Counted from the first letter of the stretch, positions 1-5,421 are shown. The stretch is 6,833 nt of DNA from Betaproteobacteria bacterium (GCA_012274175.1 JAAOZZ010000146.1:1-6833); one strand, 5' to 3'. Made by a program: numbers and translations. The notes: generated by a model from the letters alone, not told the origin.

Positions 1-575
1 CCGTGCGCCTCGCGATGCACCTGGGCCTCGCCCTCGCGATCTACGCGGCCATGCTGTGGGTCGCGCTCGGACTCGCCGCTCCCGATGGTCCCGGCGCCGC
101 GCCCGGCCTGCGCCGCCATGCCGGCGCGCTCGCCGCGCTCGTGTACGCGATGGTCCTCACCGGGGCCCTCGTGGCCGGAATCCACGCCGGACTCGCCTAC
201 AACACCTGGCCCCTCATGGACGGGCACTGGGTCCCGCCGGAGATCCTGCTGATCGATCCGTGGTGGAAGAACTTCGTCTACAACATGGCCACGGTGCAGT
301 TCGACCATCGCATGCTCGCGATCGTGATCGCGGCGGTGGCCTGGTCGCTATGGTGGCGGGTGTCGCGAGATGCGTCGGCGGACGCTCGCGCGAAAGCCTG
401 GGGGCACGCGCTCGCCCTCGCCGTGGCGCTGCAGCTCGCCGCGGGAATCTCCACGCTGCTGCTGCGCGTGCCGCTCGCGCTCGCCGCCTTGCACCAGGCG
501 GGCGCCGTGATCGTGTTCACGTGCGCGATCGGGCTGCTGCGCTCGCTCATGCCCGCGAGGCCGTTACAGGCGTAA
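1..575 (+). CDS. ctaA: Heme A synthase (COX15/CtaA family), 5'-truncated by window edge
   Basis: This inner-membrane enzyme oxidises the C8 methyl of heme O to a formyl group, giving heme A for aa3-type cytochrome oxidases. The frame is open at the left edge, so the GTG at base 3 is not the real start; about 190 C-terminal residues are present. Recognisable family motifs, numbered from base 3, are AYNTWPLMDG (65-74), VQFDHRMLA (98-106) with a heme-ligand-type His102, and ALHQAGA (162-168) with His164. Roughly four hydrophobic spans at about 4-25, 42-60, 100-120 and 135-180 fit the second half of the eight-span fold. It ends in TAA at 573-575, 90 nt before the start chosen for the c-di-GMP gene. 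In most proteobacteria the gene lies near ctaB (heme O synthase) and oxidase subunits, which would be to the left of the window. The family call is firm; only the N-terminus is unseen. Confidence 0.93.
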   Translation, partial: VRLAMHLGLALAIYAAMLWVALGLAAPDGPGAAPGLRRHAGALAALVYAMVLTGALVAGIHAGLAYNTWPLMDGHWVPPEILLIDPWWKNFVYNMATVQFDHRMLAIVIAAVAWSLWWRVSRDASADARAKAWGHALALAVALQLAAGISTLLLRVPLALAALHQAGAVIVFTCAIGLLRSLMPARPLQA

Positions 576-589
576 TCCCAGCCCCGTTT

Positions 590-641
590 TGTGACGCAGT
601 TCACGCTGCGGCGCGTTGCGAGTCGCCATAATTCCGCGCGA
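590..641 (+). promoter_or_regulatory. Candidate class II CRP-type promoter for the GGDEF-EAL gene
   Basis: TGTGA (590-594), a six-base spacer and TCACG (601-605) match the CRP/Vfr consensus dyad TGTGA-N6-TCACA at nine of ten positions. CATAAT (627-632) differs from the sigma70 -10 consensus by one base. If CATAAT occupies -12 to -7, +1 falls at 639 and the dyad centre (597.5) lies exactly at -41.5, the classic class II activator position. The -35 region at the standard 17-bp spacing (604-609, CGCTGC) is very poor, as expected for an activator-dependent promoter. The leader would then be about 27 nt to the GTG at 666. The motifs and spacing are visible; binding by a CRP-family protein is inferred. 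Confidence 0.5.
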
Positions 642-665
642 TCACAACAAGAACGACGAGGGCAC

Positions 666-2606
666 GTGACCACCGCCATCCGCTCCCAGGGGGGAAGCAC
701 CAAGCAAGCCGTGCGGTTCCAGCGATTCCTGCTCGCCGCGGCGGCCTATGGCGTGTGTGTCCCGCTGCTGGGCATCGCGCACGGGCTGGGCCTCGTGCCC
801 CTCGCGGCCACGGTGAACATCGTCGCCGCGATGGTGGTCGTGAACATCGCGATCGGCCTCGCGTTCCGGTTCGGCTGGAACGAGCGTTTCCGCGACCCGA
901 GCCTCACCTGGCTGCAGATCGCGCTCGGCACTTGCGTGCTGATGTACGCGGTCTACCATTTCGACCGGGAGCGCGGGCTCGCGCTGATGATGTGCCTGGT
1001 GGTGCTCTCGTTCGGCGCGTTTCGCTTCAACACCCGGGAGTACTTCACCGCGGCGGGCCTCATGCTCGCGGCCTACGCGCTCGTGATCAACCTGCTCATG
1101 TGGACGAAGCCGGGGGTGATCAACGTCCCCTTCGAGGCGTTCCAATGGATCACGCTCGCCTTCGTGCTGCCGTGCTTCGCGGTGGTGGGCGGGCGCATCA
1201 GCGAGCTGCGCCAGCGCCTGCGCCGCATCAATGACGAGCTGTCGGGCGCCCTGGGCACGATCCAGAAGATGGCGACCCACGACACGCTCACCGCGCTTCC
1301 GAACCGCGCGCTCTTCAACGAGACGCTGGTGCACGCCATCGGGCAGGCCGAGCGCCACGGCCGCTCCCTCGCGATATTCTTCCTCGACATGGACCGGTTC
1401 AAGAACATCAACGACACCCTGGGCCACGGCGTGGGGGACCGCGTGCTGCAGGAGGCAGCGCGCCGCCTCACCGCCTCGATGCGTTCGAGCGACCTCGTCG
1501 CGCGCCTGGGCGGCGACGAGTTCGTGCTGCTGGTGGAGGAGTTCCACGACGCCTCGGACCTCACCGACATCGCGGCGAAGGTGCTCGACGGATTCGGTCC
1601 CACGTTCATCGTGGACGGGCAGGAGCTGGCACTTTCGGTGAGCATCGGCATCTGCACCTATCCCGCCGACGGCGCCGACGCGCCGACCCTGCTGTCCAAC
1701 GCCGACATCGCCATGTATCGCGCCAAGGAGCAGGGGCGCAACCGCCATTGCTTCTACGCCGCGGAGCTGAACCAGCTTTCCCAGGAGCGATTGTCGCTCG
1801 AGGCAGCGCTGCACCACGCCCTCGATCGCGACGAGATCGAGATCTACTACCAGCCCAAGATCGATTTCGGCAGCGGCCGGGTGACGGGCGTGGAGGCGCT
1901 GATCCGCTGGCGCCATCCGCAGCTGGGGCTGCTGCTGCCCGACCGGTTCGTGCCGCTCGCCGAGGAGACCGGCCTCATCATTCCCATCGGATACTGGACC
2001 CTGCGGCGGGTGTGCGGCCGGGTGCGCCGCTGGAACGAGCAGGGGATGGCGCTCACCGTCGCGGTGAATCTCTCGGCGAGCCAGTTCCACCAGCCCGAGC
2101 TGGTGAAGGAGCTGGCGGGCATCCTGCGGGAGACCGGCGCCTCGGCCCATGTCCTCGAGCTGGAGATCACCGAGAGCATGGTGATGAAGGATCCGGAGCG
2201 CGCGGTGGCGGTGATGGAGCAGCTGAAGGCCATGGGCGTGCGCCTTTCCATCGACGACTTCGGCACGGGCCACTCCTCCCTGGGCTACCTCAAGCGCTTC
2301 CCCATCGATCGGTTGAAGGTGGACCGCAGCTTCGTGCGCGACCTGCCGCATAACGGCGACGACGTGGCGATCGCGCGTGCGGTGATCGCCATGGCCCACA
2401 GCCTGCGCATGAGCGTGGTGGCCGAAGGCGTGGAGCACCAGAACCAGTTCGACCTGCTCCGCGAGGAAGGCTGCGACGAGTTCCAGGGCTACTACTGCCG
2501 CCCTCCCCTCGAGGAGTCGGAGCTGCTGCGCTTCCTCGCGGAGGAACAGGCGCGTCCTGCACGCTCCGCGATCGCGCGCGCACCGGAGCCGGCGGCGGCC
2601 CGCTAG
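666..2606 (+). CDS. Membrane-bound bifunctional diguanylate cyclase/c-di-GMP phosphodiesterase (GGDEF-EAL)
   Basis: The protein has 646 residues. Residues 1-20 are polar and basic. About six membrane spans follow (roughly 20-43, 47-68, 81-98, 103-121, 127-146, 157-178) as an uncharacterised sensor region. A short charged helix (178-200) leads into a GGDEF domain (about 203-365) and an EAL domain (about 375-630). The GGDEF motif at 282-286 is intact, and RSSD (273-276) five residues upstream is a complete inhibitory I-site. EAL metal and catalytic residues all appear present: E410 in EAL, N468, E500 in ELEITES, D530/D531 in DDFGTG, K551, E587 and Q607. Both synthesis and hydrolysis of c-di-GMP are therefore chemically possible at the inner membrane. 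The frame is open from GTG 591, but those 25 extra codons cross the CRP-like dyad and -10 box and read like intergenic DNA. I prefer GTG 666, with GAGGG at 658-662, although the spacing is tight. The C-terminal tail is low-complexity Ala/Pro/Arg. The signal sensed is unknown. Confidence 0.96.
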   Translation: MTTAIRSQGGSTKQAVRFQRFLLAAAAYGVCVPLLGIAHGLGLVPLAATVNIVAAMVVVNIAIGLAFRFGWNERFRDPSLTWLQIALGTCVLMYAVYHFDRERGLALMMCLVVLSFGAFRFNTREYFTAAGLMLAAYALVINLLMWTKPGVINVPFEAFQWITLAFVLPCFAVVGGRISELRQRLRRINDELSGALGTIQKMATHDTLTALPNRALFNETLVHAIGQAERHGRSLAIFFLDMDRFKNINDTLGHGVGDRVLQEAARRLTASMRSSDLVARLGGDEFVLLVEEFHDASDLTDIAAKVLDGFGPTFIVDGQELALSVSIGICTYPADGADAPTLLSNADIAMYRAKEQGRNRHCFYAAELNQLSQERLSLEAALHHALDRDEIEIYYQPKIDFGSGRVTGVEALIRWRHPQLGLLLPDRFVPLAEETGLIIPIGYWTLRRVCGRVRRWNEQGMALTVAVNLSASQFHQPELVKELAGILRETGASAHVLELEITESMVMKDPERAVAVMEQLKAMGVRLSIDDFGTGHSSLGYLKRFPIDRLKVDRSFVRDLPHNGDDVAIARAVIAMAHSLRMSVVAEGVEHQNQFDLLREEGCDEFQGYYCRPPLEESELLRFLAEEQARPARSAIARAPEPAAAR

Positions 2607-2624
2607 CGGCGCGGGGGCAGTGCC

Positions 2625-2888
2625 TTAGTTCCAGTAGCCCCAGAAATGATGGTAGCGCCCAGGCACGACGTAGACGCGCCCGGGGACGTAGGTCTGCTCG
2701 CGCTCGACGGCCGCCACGCGCAGGACCACCACGGCGGTCTGGAAGACCGCGAGCGCCTTGCGGAACGGGACGCTCGCCGGGTCCGGATCCTGACACGCGG
2801 TGGTGATGCGGGTGCTGGCGCAGCCGCCCAGCCATGCGGCAAGCAGTGCCGCGAAGAGCAGCAGGATGTAGCGATGCAGGGCGTTCAC
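2625..2888 (-). CDS. Small lipoprotein, probably a deleted remnant of a longer lipoprotein family
   Basis: This 87-residue protein starts at a GTG. Residues 1-22 are a hydrophobic signal and LGGC (20-23) is a good lipobox, so Cys23 should be lipidated and the protein exported. TRITTACQDPD followed by FRKALAVF (42-49) resembles the start of a lipoprotein family that typically reads T-S-S-W-K-D-P then a KKVLVV-type strand; here Trp is Cys32 (TGC against TGG). Directly after it, VVVLRV...EREQTYVPG (53-70) and VVPGRYHHFWGYW (74-86) resemble a part of that family normally found much further downstream, and the usual C-terminus is absent. I infer an in-frame internal deletion plus C-terminal loss. 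No Shine-Dalgarno is visible; the start lies 9 nt after the previous gene's stop, so translation may depend on coupling. Its stop is only 18 nt from the convergent GGDEF-EAL stop. The family comparison is from memory; it could instead be an intact small lipoprotein. Confidence 0.6.
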   Translation of the reverse strand: MNALHRYILLLFAALLAAWLGGCASTRITTACQDPDPASVPFRKALAVFQTAVVVLRVAAVEREQTYVPGRVYVVPGRYHHFWGYWN

Positions 2889-2897
2889 GAGGGGACG

Positions 2898-3344
2898 CTA
2901 GCCCGGGCGGGATTCGTAGGGCCCATGGCTCTCCAATAGCGCGCTGCCCCGTACCGCGTGGGCGGAGATGAAGCAGTCGTCCCGCTGGCGGCCGCCCAGG
3001 GCCGCGCATCGCGCGCGGGCCACCTGGTAGCGCGCTTCGATGCGCGCGCGCTGCGCCTCGCGGGCCGCGCCGCGGCTGCTGCGGTAGTCCTGCTCGAGGT
3101 CCGCGGCCTGCACCATCGCCTCACCGTCCGCCTCGGCTTCGCAGATGCCGCGACCGGCGCTGTCCCGGGCCGCGCAGCGCCCGAGCCCCGCGGCGCGCGC
3201 GGCCTCGATGCGCGCGAGCCCCATCTGGTATTGCACGGGGGACGGCGCACGCTTCGCCTCGCCGCCCGCCGTGCCGATGCCGATGGCGGCCGCGCTGGTG
3301 ATGACCGCGCCGATGCCCAATGCGACCAGGAACGCTCGATTCAT
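2898..3344 (-). CDS. Exported protein with two 56-residue repeats, each carrying a cysteine pair
   Basis: The protein has 148 residues. The ATG at 3344 is preceded by GGAGG (3350-3354 on the minus strand) at five-base spacing, which decides this start over the open frame extending to 3452. Residues 4-26 are hydrophobic and Ala/Gly-rich: a signal peptide or an uncleaved N-terminal anchor. The rest is charged, Ala/Arg/Glu-rich and probably helical. It contains an ungapped internal duplication: ARIEA at 44-48 and 100-104, Cys57/Cys68 and Cys113/Cys124, all displaced by exactly 56 residues. The paired cysteines ten residues apart suggest disulfides in an oxidising compartment. It resembles small betaproteobacterial exported proteins often labelled hypothetical or TolA-like, in which an A-x-C-x(10)-C helical unit recurs; that resemblance is from memory and no biochemical function is known to me. 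It is co-directional with the lipoprotein gene 9 nt downstream and probably co-transcribed with it. Confidence 0.78.
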   Translation of the reverse strand: MNRAFLVALGIGAVITSAAAIGIGTAGGEAKRAPSPVQYQMGLARIEAARAAGLGRCAARDSAGRGICEAEADGEAMVQAADLEQDYRSSRGAAREAQRARIEARYQVARARCAALGGRQRDDCFISAHAVRGSALLESHGPYESRPG

Positions 3345-3433
3345 TGCTTCCTCCACGCTCGCGAGGCACGCCAGGCCGGTGCCATCGCAGTGCGGCCATG
3401 ATCGTGGCGCGCCCGCTCGACGGTCTGTAAGCG

Positions 3434-3445
3434 GCCGTGCACGGC
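3434..3445. other. 12-bp perfect palindrome upstream of the exported-protein gene
   Basis: GCCGTGCACGGC is a perfect palindrome lying 90 bp upstream of the minus-strand ATG at 3344, within the 157-bp gene-free stretch 3345-3501. It could be a protein-binding dyad for the promoter of that gene, but no convincing -35/-10 pair is visible beside it and GC-rich DNA produces such palindromes fairly often. Otherwise this stretch contains only the hairpin at 3469-3495 and the ribosome-binding site. Confidence 0.2.
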
Positions 3446-3468
3446 GCGGCACGGGCGCGGGCTGATTC

Positions 3469-3495
3469 GCGCGTCGGTAGCCTCCTACAGCGCGC
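3469..3495 (-). terminator. Hairpin just after the 42-residue membrane protein gene
   Basis: GCGCGT (3469-3474) pairs with GCGCGC (3490-3495), using one G-T pair. After a small asymmetric internal loop, GTAG (3477-3480) pairs with CTAC (3485-3488) around a four-base loop. On the minus strand it begins 6 nt after the stop codon at 3502. No T-run follows it in that direction, so it is not a canonical intrinsic terminator; it may stabilise the 3' end or help a Rho-dependent stop. Confidence 0.35.
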
Positions 3496-3501
3496 GGTGC
3501 C

Positions 3502-3630
3502 TCAGGTGCAACCGCGCAACAGGTAGAGGAGGAGCAGGATCGGGATCGGCACCCCGATCAGCCACAGAAGGATGTAACCGACGCGACCTTGCTCGCGCGA
3601 CGGCAGGCTCTTGAAATCCGGCAGGTTCAT
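3502..3630 (-). CDS. 42-residue single-span membrane protein (LLRGCT family-like)
   Basis: This short gene is easily missed by length cut-offs. It starts at an ATG (3630) with GGAGA (3638-3642 on the minus strand) at seven-base spacing and ends in TGA (3502-3504). The product opens with a polar segment, MNLPDFKSLPSREQGRVG (1-18), followed by one hydrophobic span at about 19-38 containing LLWLIGVPIPILLLLYLLRG, and ends in Cys-Thr. The VPIP kink in the span and the RGCT end resemble a small uncharacterised inner-membrane protein family that I recall from many proteobacteria; no function is known to me. The N-terminus has several basic residues, and orientation is not certain. It lies 124 bp downstream of the SDR stop, with a hairpin at each border, so it may be its own transcription unit. 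A near-ideal ribosome-binding site and non-random hydrophobicity make it very likely a real gene. Confidence 0.8.
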   Translation of the reverse strand: MNLPDFKSLPSREQGRVGYILLWLIGVPIPILLLLYLLRGCT

Positions 3631-3723
3631 GGTTGCGTCTCCGCGTTCCGGTGGATTGCCCGTGAGCAGATGATCCCAGAGGCGGATTTCTCGGGCAGCG
3701 CGAACGATCCGATTCGCCTGTAG

Positions 3724-3756
3724 GAAGAGCGCTCGGCGCGCGGTGAGCGGCGCTTC
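3724..3756 (-). terminator. Hairpin overlapping the SDR stop codon
   Basis: GAAG (3724-3727) pairs with CTTC (3753-3756) and CGCTC (3730-3734) with GAGCG (3745-3749), separated by a small internal loop; the apical loop is GC-rich. On the minus strand it starts within the SDR stop codon and is followed by CTTCCT, a weak pyrimidine stretch instead of a T-run. It may be an inefficient terminator or 3'-end stabiliser separating the SDR gene from the 42-residue gene. Confidence 0.3.
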
Positions 3757-4483
3757 AGCCCAGGTGCAGCCCGCCGTCCACGTCCACGACCTGGCCGGTG
3801 ACGAATCCGGCCAGCGGCGAAACGAGGAATCGTACGGCGTGGGCGAACTCCTCCGGCTCGCAGAAGCGCCCCACGGGCACCTGGGCCAGGAGCTGGCGGC
3901 GCTGCGCCTCGTTCAGTCCCTCGGTGACGGCGGGCGTCTTCACGCACGCCGGCGCCACGCCGTTCACGGTGACGCCCTGGGCGGCGACTTCCCTCGCGAG
4001 CGCCGCGGTGAATGCCGCCAGCGCTCCGTTCGCCGCAGCGCTCGCCGCCCCCGTGGCCGAGGGCGCGGCGAGCGGGATCACGTTCACAATGCGCCCCCAG
4101 CCCCGTTGCTTCATGCCCGGCACCACCGCGCGCGACCAGTGGAACGCCCCGTCGAGATTTACCGCGAGCACCCGCCGCCAGTCCGCATCGGCCGTGGCTT
4201 CCACCCTTTCCACCGAGCCCGCCGCCGCGGCGTTCACCAGGATGTCCACCGGACCCAGGCCGGCCTCGACCTTCTGCAGCGCCTCGCGCACCGCGGACGG
4301 ATCGCTTACGTCGCAGGCGACGGCCAGGGTGGTTCCGCGCAGGAAGCGCACGAGGCCGTCGAGGCGCAGCGCGTCGATGTCCACCAGCGCCACCTGGGCG
4401 CGGTCCTCGAGCAGCACGCGCACCGCCGCGAGGCCCAGGGTTCCGGCCCCTCCGGTGACCACCGCGGTCTTGCCGGCGAGCAT
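3755..4483 (-). CDS. SDR-fold protein with degenerate active site (probable pseudoenzyme)
   Basis: The 242-residue length is normal for a classical short-chain dehydrogenase/reductase. The Rossmann cofactor motifs are present: TGGAGTLG (10-17), Asp58-Val59 for the adenine, N84 at the NNAG position (read here as NAAAAG), N109 of the first catalytic position, and a C-terminal VTGQVVDVDGG (228-238). The active-site segment is not: after RIVN (131-134) the usual Ser-Ser reads Ile-Pro, and the YxxxK position reads S148-AAA-N152. Residues 135-170 contain no Tyr and no Lys at all. The downstream PG motif reads PA (178-179). Flanking motifs on both sides are in the same frame, so this is substitution and not a frameshift. 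Normal hydride-transfer chemistry is therefore unlikely; a nucleotide-binding or regulatory role is possible, or a decaying enzyme. The ATG at 4483 has GGGAG about nine bases upstream. A leader frame and dyad precede it. Its substrate and partners are unknown. Confidence 0.9.
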   Translation of the reverse strand: MLAGKTAVVTGGAGTLGLAAVRVLLEDRAQVALVDIDALRLDGLVRFLRGTTLAVACDVSDPSAVREALQKVEAGLGPVDILVNAAAAGSVERVEATADADWRRVLAVNLDGAFHWSRAVVPGMKQRGWGRIVNVIPLAAPSATGAASAAANGALAAFTAALAREVAAQGVTVNGVAPACVKTPAVTEGLNEAQRRQLLAQVPVGRFCEPEEFAHAVRFLVSPLAGFVTGQVVDVDGGLHLG

Positions 4484-4486
4484 GCT

Positions 4487-4528
4487 TCAGCGCTCCCGGG
4501 GTCGCGGGTTGTTCGAGGATCGTGGCAT
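4487..4528 (-). CDS. Candidate 13-codon leader peptide ahead of the SDR gene
   Basis: An ATG (4528) with GGAG (4534-4537 on the minus strand) at five-base spacing opens a frame encoding MPRSSNNPRPRER. It stops at TGA 4487-4489, three bases before the SDR ATG. The SDR ribosome-binding sequence lies inside the last codons of this frame, so ribosomes translating the leader would pass over the SDR start site. The peptide has four Arg (two CGA, one CGG, one CGC) and three Pro in 13 residues. This suggests translational coupling or a stalling-type leader. The start, stop and spacing are visible; function is inferred, and a chance short frame cannot be excluded. Confidence 0.35.
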   Translation of the reverse strand: MPRSSNNPRPRER

Positions 4529-4548
4529 GTCTGCTCCGTCGCGTAGCG

Positions 4549-4562
4549 ATGTCCGGGGACAT
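4549..4562. promoter_or_regulatory. Inverted repeat, candidate operator of the SDR gene
   Basis: ATGTCC-GG-GGACAT is a perfect six-base inverted repeat with a two-base centre. It abuts the candidate minus-strand -10 box at 4561-4566 and would cover the predicted start point near 4554, which is typical placement for a repressor operator. Its loop is too short for a good RNA hairpin, so a DNA-binding site is the better reading. The regulator is unknown. Confidence 0.35.
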
Positions 4563-4566
4563 ACTA
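4561..4566 (-). promoter_or_regulatory. Candidate -10 box for the SDR transcript
   Basis: On the minus strand this reads TAGTAT, matching four of six bases of TATAAT including the key A2 and T6. It sits 37 nt after the end of the amidotransferase gene (stop at 4603-4605) and about 78 nt before the SDR ATG. No good -35 is visible at 16-18 bp, so this is a weak call; read-through from the upstream amidotransferase gene is an alternative. Confidence 0.25.
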
Positions 4567-4602
4567 ACGGATCATGCCCGCCCCGCCGCACCGCCGGGGG
4601 CT

Positions 4603-5421
4603 TCACGCCGCCTTGATGGCCATCACCGGCGAGGCCCTGCCGGTCTTCTTGCGCGCCTCGCACGCGGCGAGGAACGCGCGCAGCAGCGGCCTGCTGTCGA
4701 TGAGCCCGGGGTCGTCGGGATTCATGAACTCCGGATGCCATTGCACGCCCGCCACGAAGCTGTGGCCTTCCCAGCGGATCGCCTCGACGATGCTGTCGGG
4801 CTCGCTCGTGGCCTCGACCACCAGTCCCTCGCCCAGCCGCTTCACGGCCTGGTGATGGATGGTGTTGATGCGCTTGAACGTCACGCCCGGATACAGACGC
4901 GCGAGCCATGTGTTGGGCAGGATGCGCATGTCGTGGAAGTGGTTCTCGTAGCGCGCCTCGTCGCGGTGGGAGGCCTTGTCCGGGCACTGGGTCGCGATGT
5001 CCTGGTAGAGGGATCCGCCCAGCGCCACGTTGATCAGCTGGTGCCCGCGGCAGACGCCGAACACGGGCTTGCCTTGCGTCACGAATTCGTGGAAGAGCTC
5101 GATCTCGTACTGGTCGCGCACCTCGTCGCCCGCCCACAGGGGATTGAGGGGCGTCTCGCCGTAGCTCTTGGGCGACATGTCGGCCCCGCCCTGGAGCAGC
5201 AGCCCGTCGAGCGCGTCCACGAAGTGCTTGAGCTTGAGCGCGCGGGGAAAGTGGGGTGAGGCGAGGCTCAGCGCCGGGATCATGAACGCGAGGACTTCGC
5301 CGGACATCAGCCAGCTCGCGACGGCCTGTTCGACGTACTGCACGGACTGCGTGGGCAGGAAGGCGCGGGACGGGTCGGGGTAGAGGAGGCGGGCGGAGAC
5401 GCCGATGCGTAAGGGTTCCAT
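4603..5421 (-). CDS. Class I glutamine amidotransferase, peptidase C26 (PuuD-like) family
   Basis: From the ATG at 5421 the product has 272 residues. The family includes PuuD, which hydrolyses gamma-glutamyl-GABA, and other gamma-glutamyl hydrolases using a Cys-His-Glu triad in the cytosol. Visible motifs are QGGAD (77-81, the usual oxyanion-loop strand), GVCRGHQ (122-128) with nucleophile Cys124, and VQWHPE (226-231) with His229 and Glu231. IHHQAVK (188-194) is also typical of C26 members. The opening RIGVSARLLYPDP, followed by a VQYVEQ...WLMSG stretch, resembles a PuuD-related subgroup whose substrate I do not know. An upstream in-frame TTG at 5448 directly follows the stop of the transporter gene and has AAGGG at suitable spacing, giving 281 residues. 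ATG 5421 fits family length but has no visible ribosome-binding site, so the start is uncertain. Either way it is almost certainly coupled to the gene before it. The active site appears complete. Confidence 0.9.
   Translation of the reverse strand: MEPLRIGVSARLLYPDPSRAFLPTQSVQYVEQAVASWLMSGEVLAFMIPALSLASPHFPRALKLKHFVDALDGLLLQGGADMSPKSYGETPLNPLWAGDEVRDQYEIELFHEFVTQGKPVFGVCRGHQLINVALGGSLYQDIATQCPDKASHRDEARYENHFHDMRILPNTWLARLYPGVTFKRINTIHHQAVKRLGEGLVVEATSEPDSIVEAIRWEGHSFVAGVQWHPEFMNPDDPGLIDSRPLLRAFLAACEARKKTGRASPVMAIKAA

Noticed and set aside
642..2438. 598-codon open frame on the minus strand opposite the GGDEF-EAL gene
   Set aside because: It is antisense to a gene with intact, well-ordered catalytic motifs. 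Its translation is His/Arg/Glu-rich with no recognisable domain, as expected from the reverse strand of high-GC coding DNA.
2599..2608. CCGCTAGCGG palindrome at the end of the GGDEF-EAL gene
   Set aside because: It spans the final codons and stop, has no loop and no T-run, and is short. I do not regard it as a terminator or a site.
3121..3465. Several 90-180 codon frames around the exported-protein gene on both strands
   Set aside because: Only the frame starting at 3344 has a strong ribosome-binding site, a signal-like N-terminus and the internal repeat. The others are shadows or upstream extensions of it.
3755..4483. Frameshift as the explanation of the missing SDR active site
   Set aside because: Conserved motifs before (RIVN, 131-134) and after (VNGVAP, 173-178; DVDGG, 234-238) the altered segment are all in the same frame, so compensating frameshifts are not needed.
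3627..4562. 311-codon minus-strand frame overlapping the SDR gene
   Set aside because: It is an alternative frame of the SDR gene, dominated by Gly/Arg/Ala, while the SDR frame holds the Rossmann motifs.
4578..4599. GC-rich hairpin after the amidotransferase stop as an intrinsic terminator
   Set aside because: The stem is imperfect with a bulged C and a nine-base loop, and no T-run follows on the minus strand. Runs of C and G in this gap make such pairing likely by chance.
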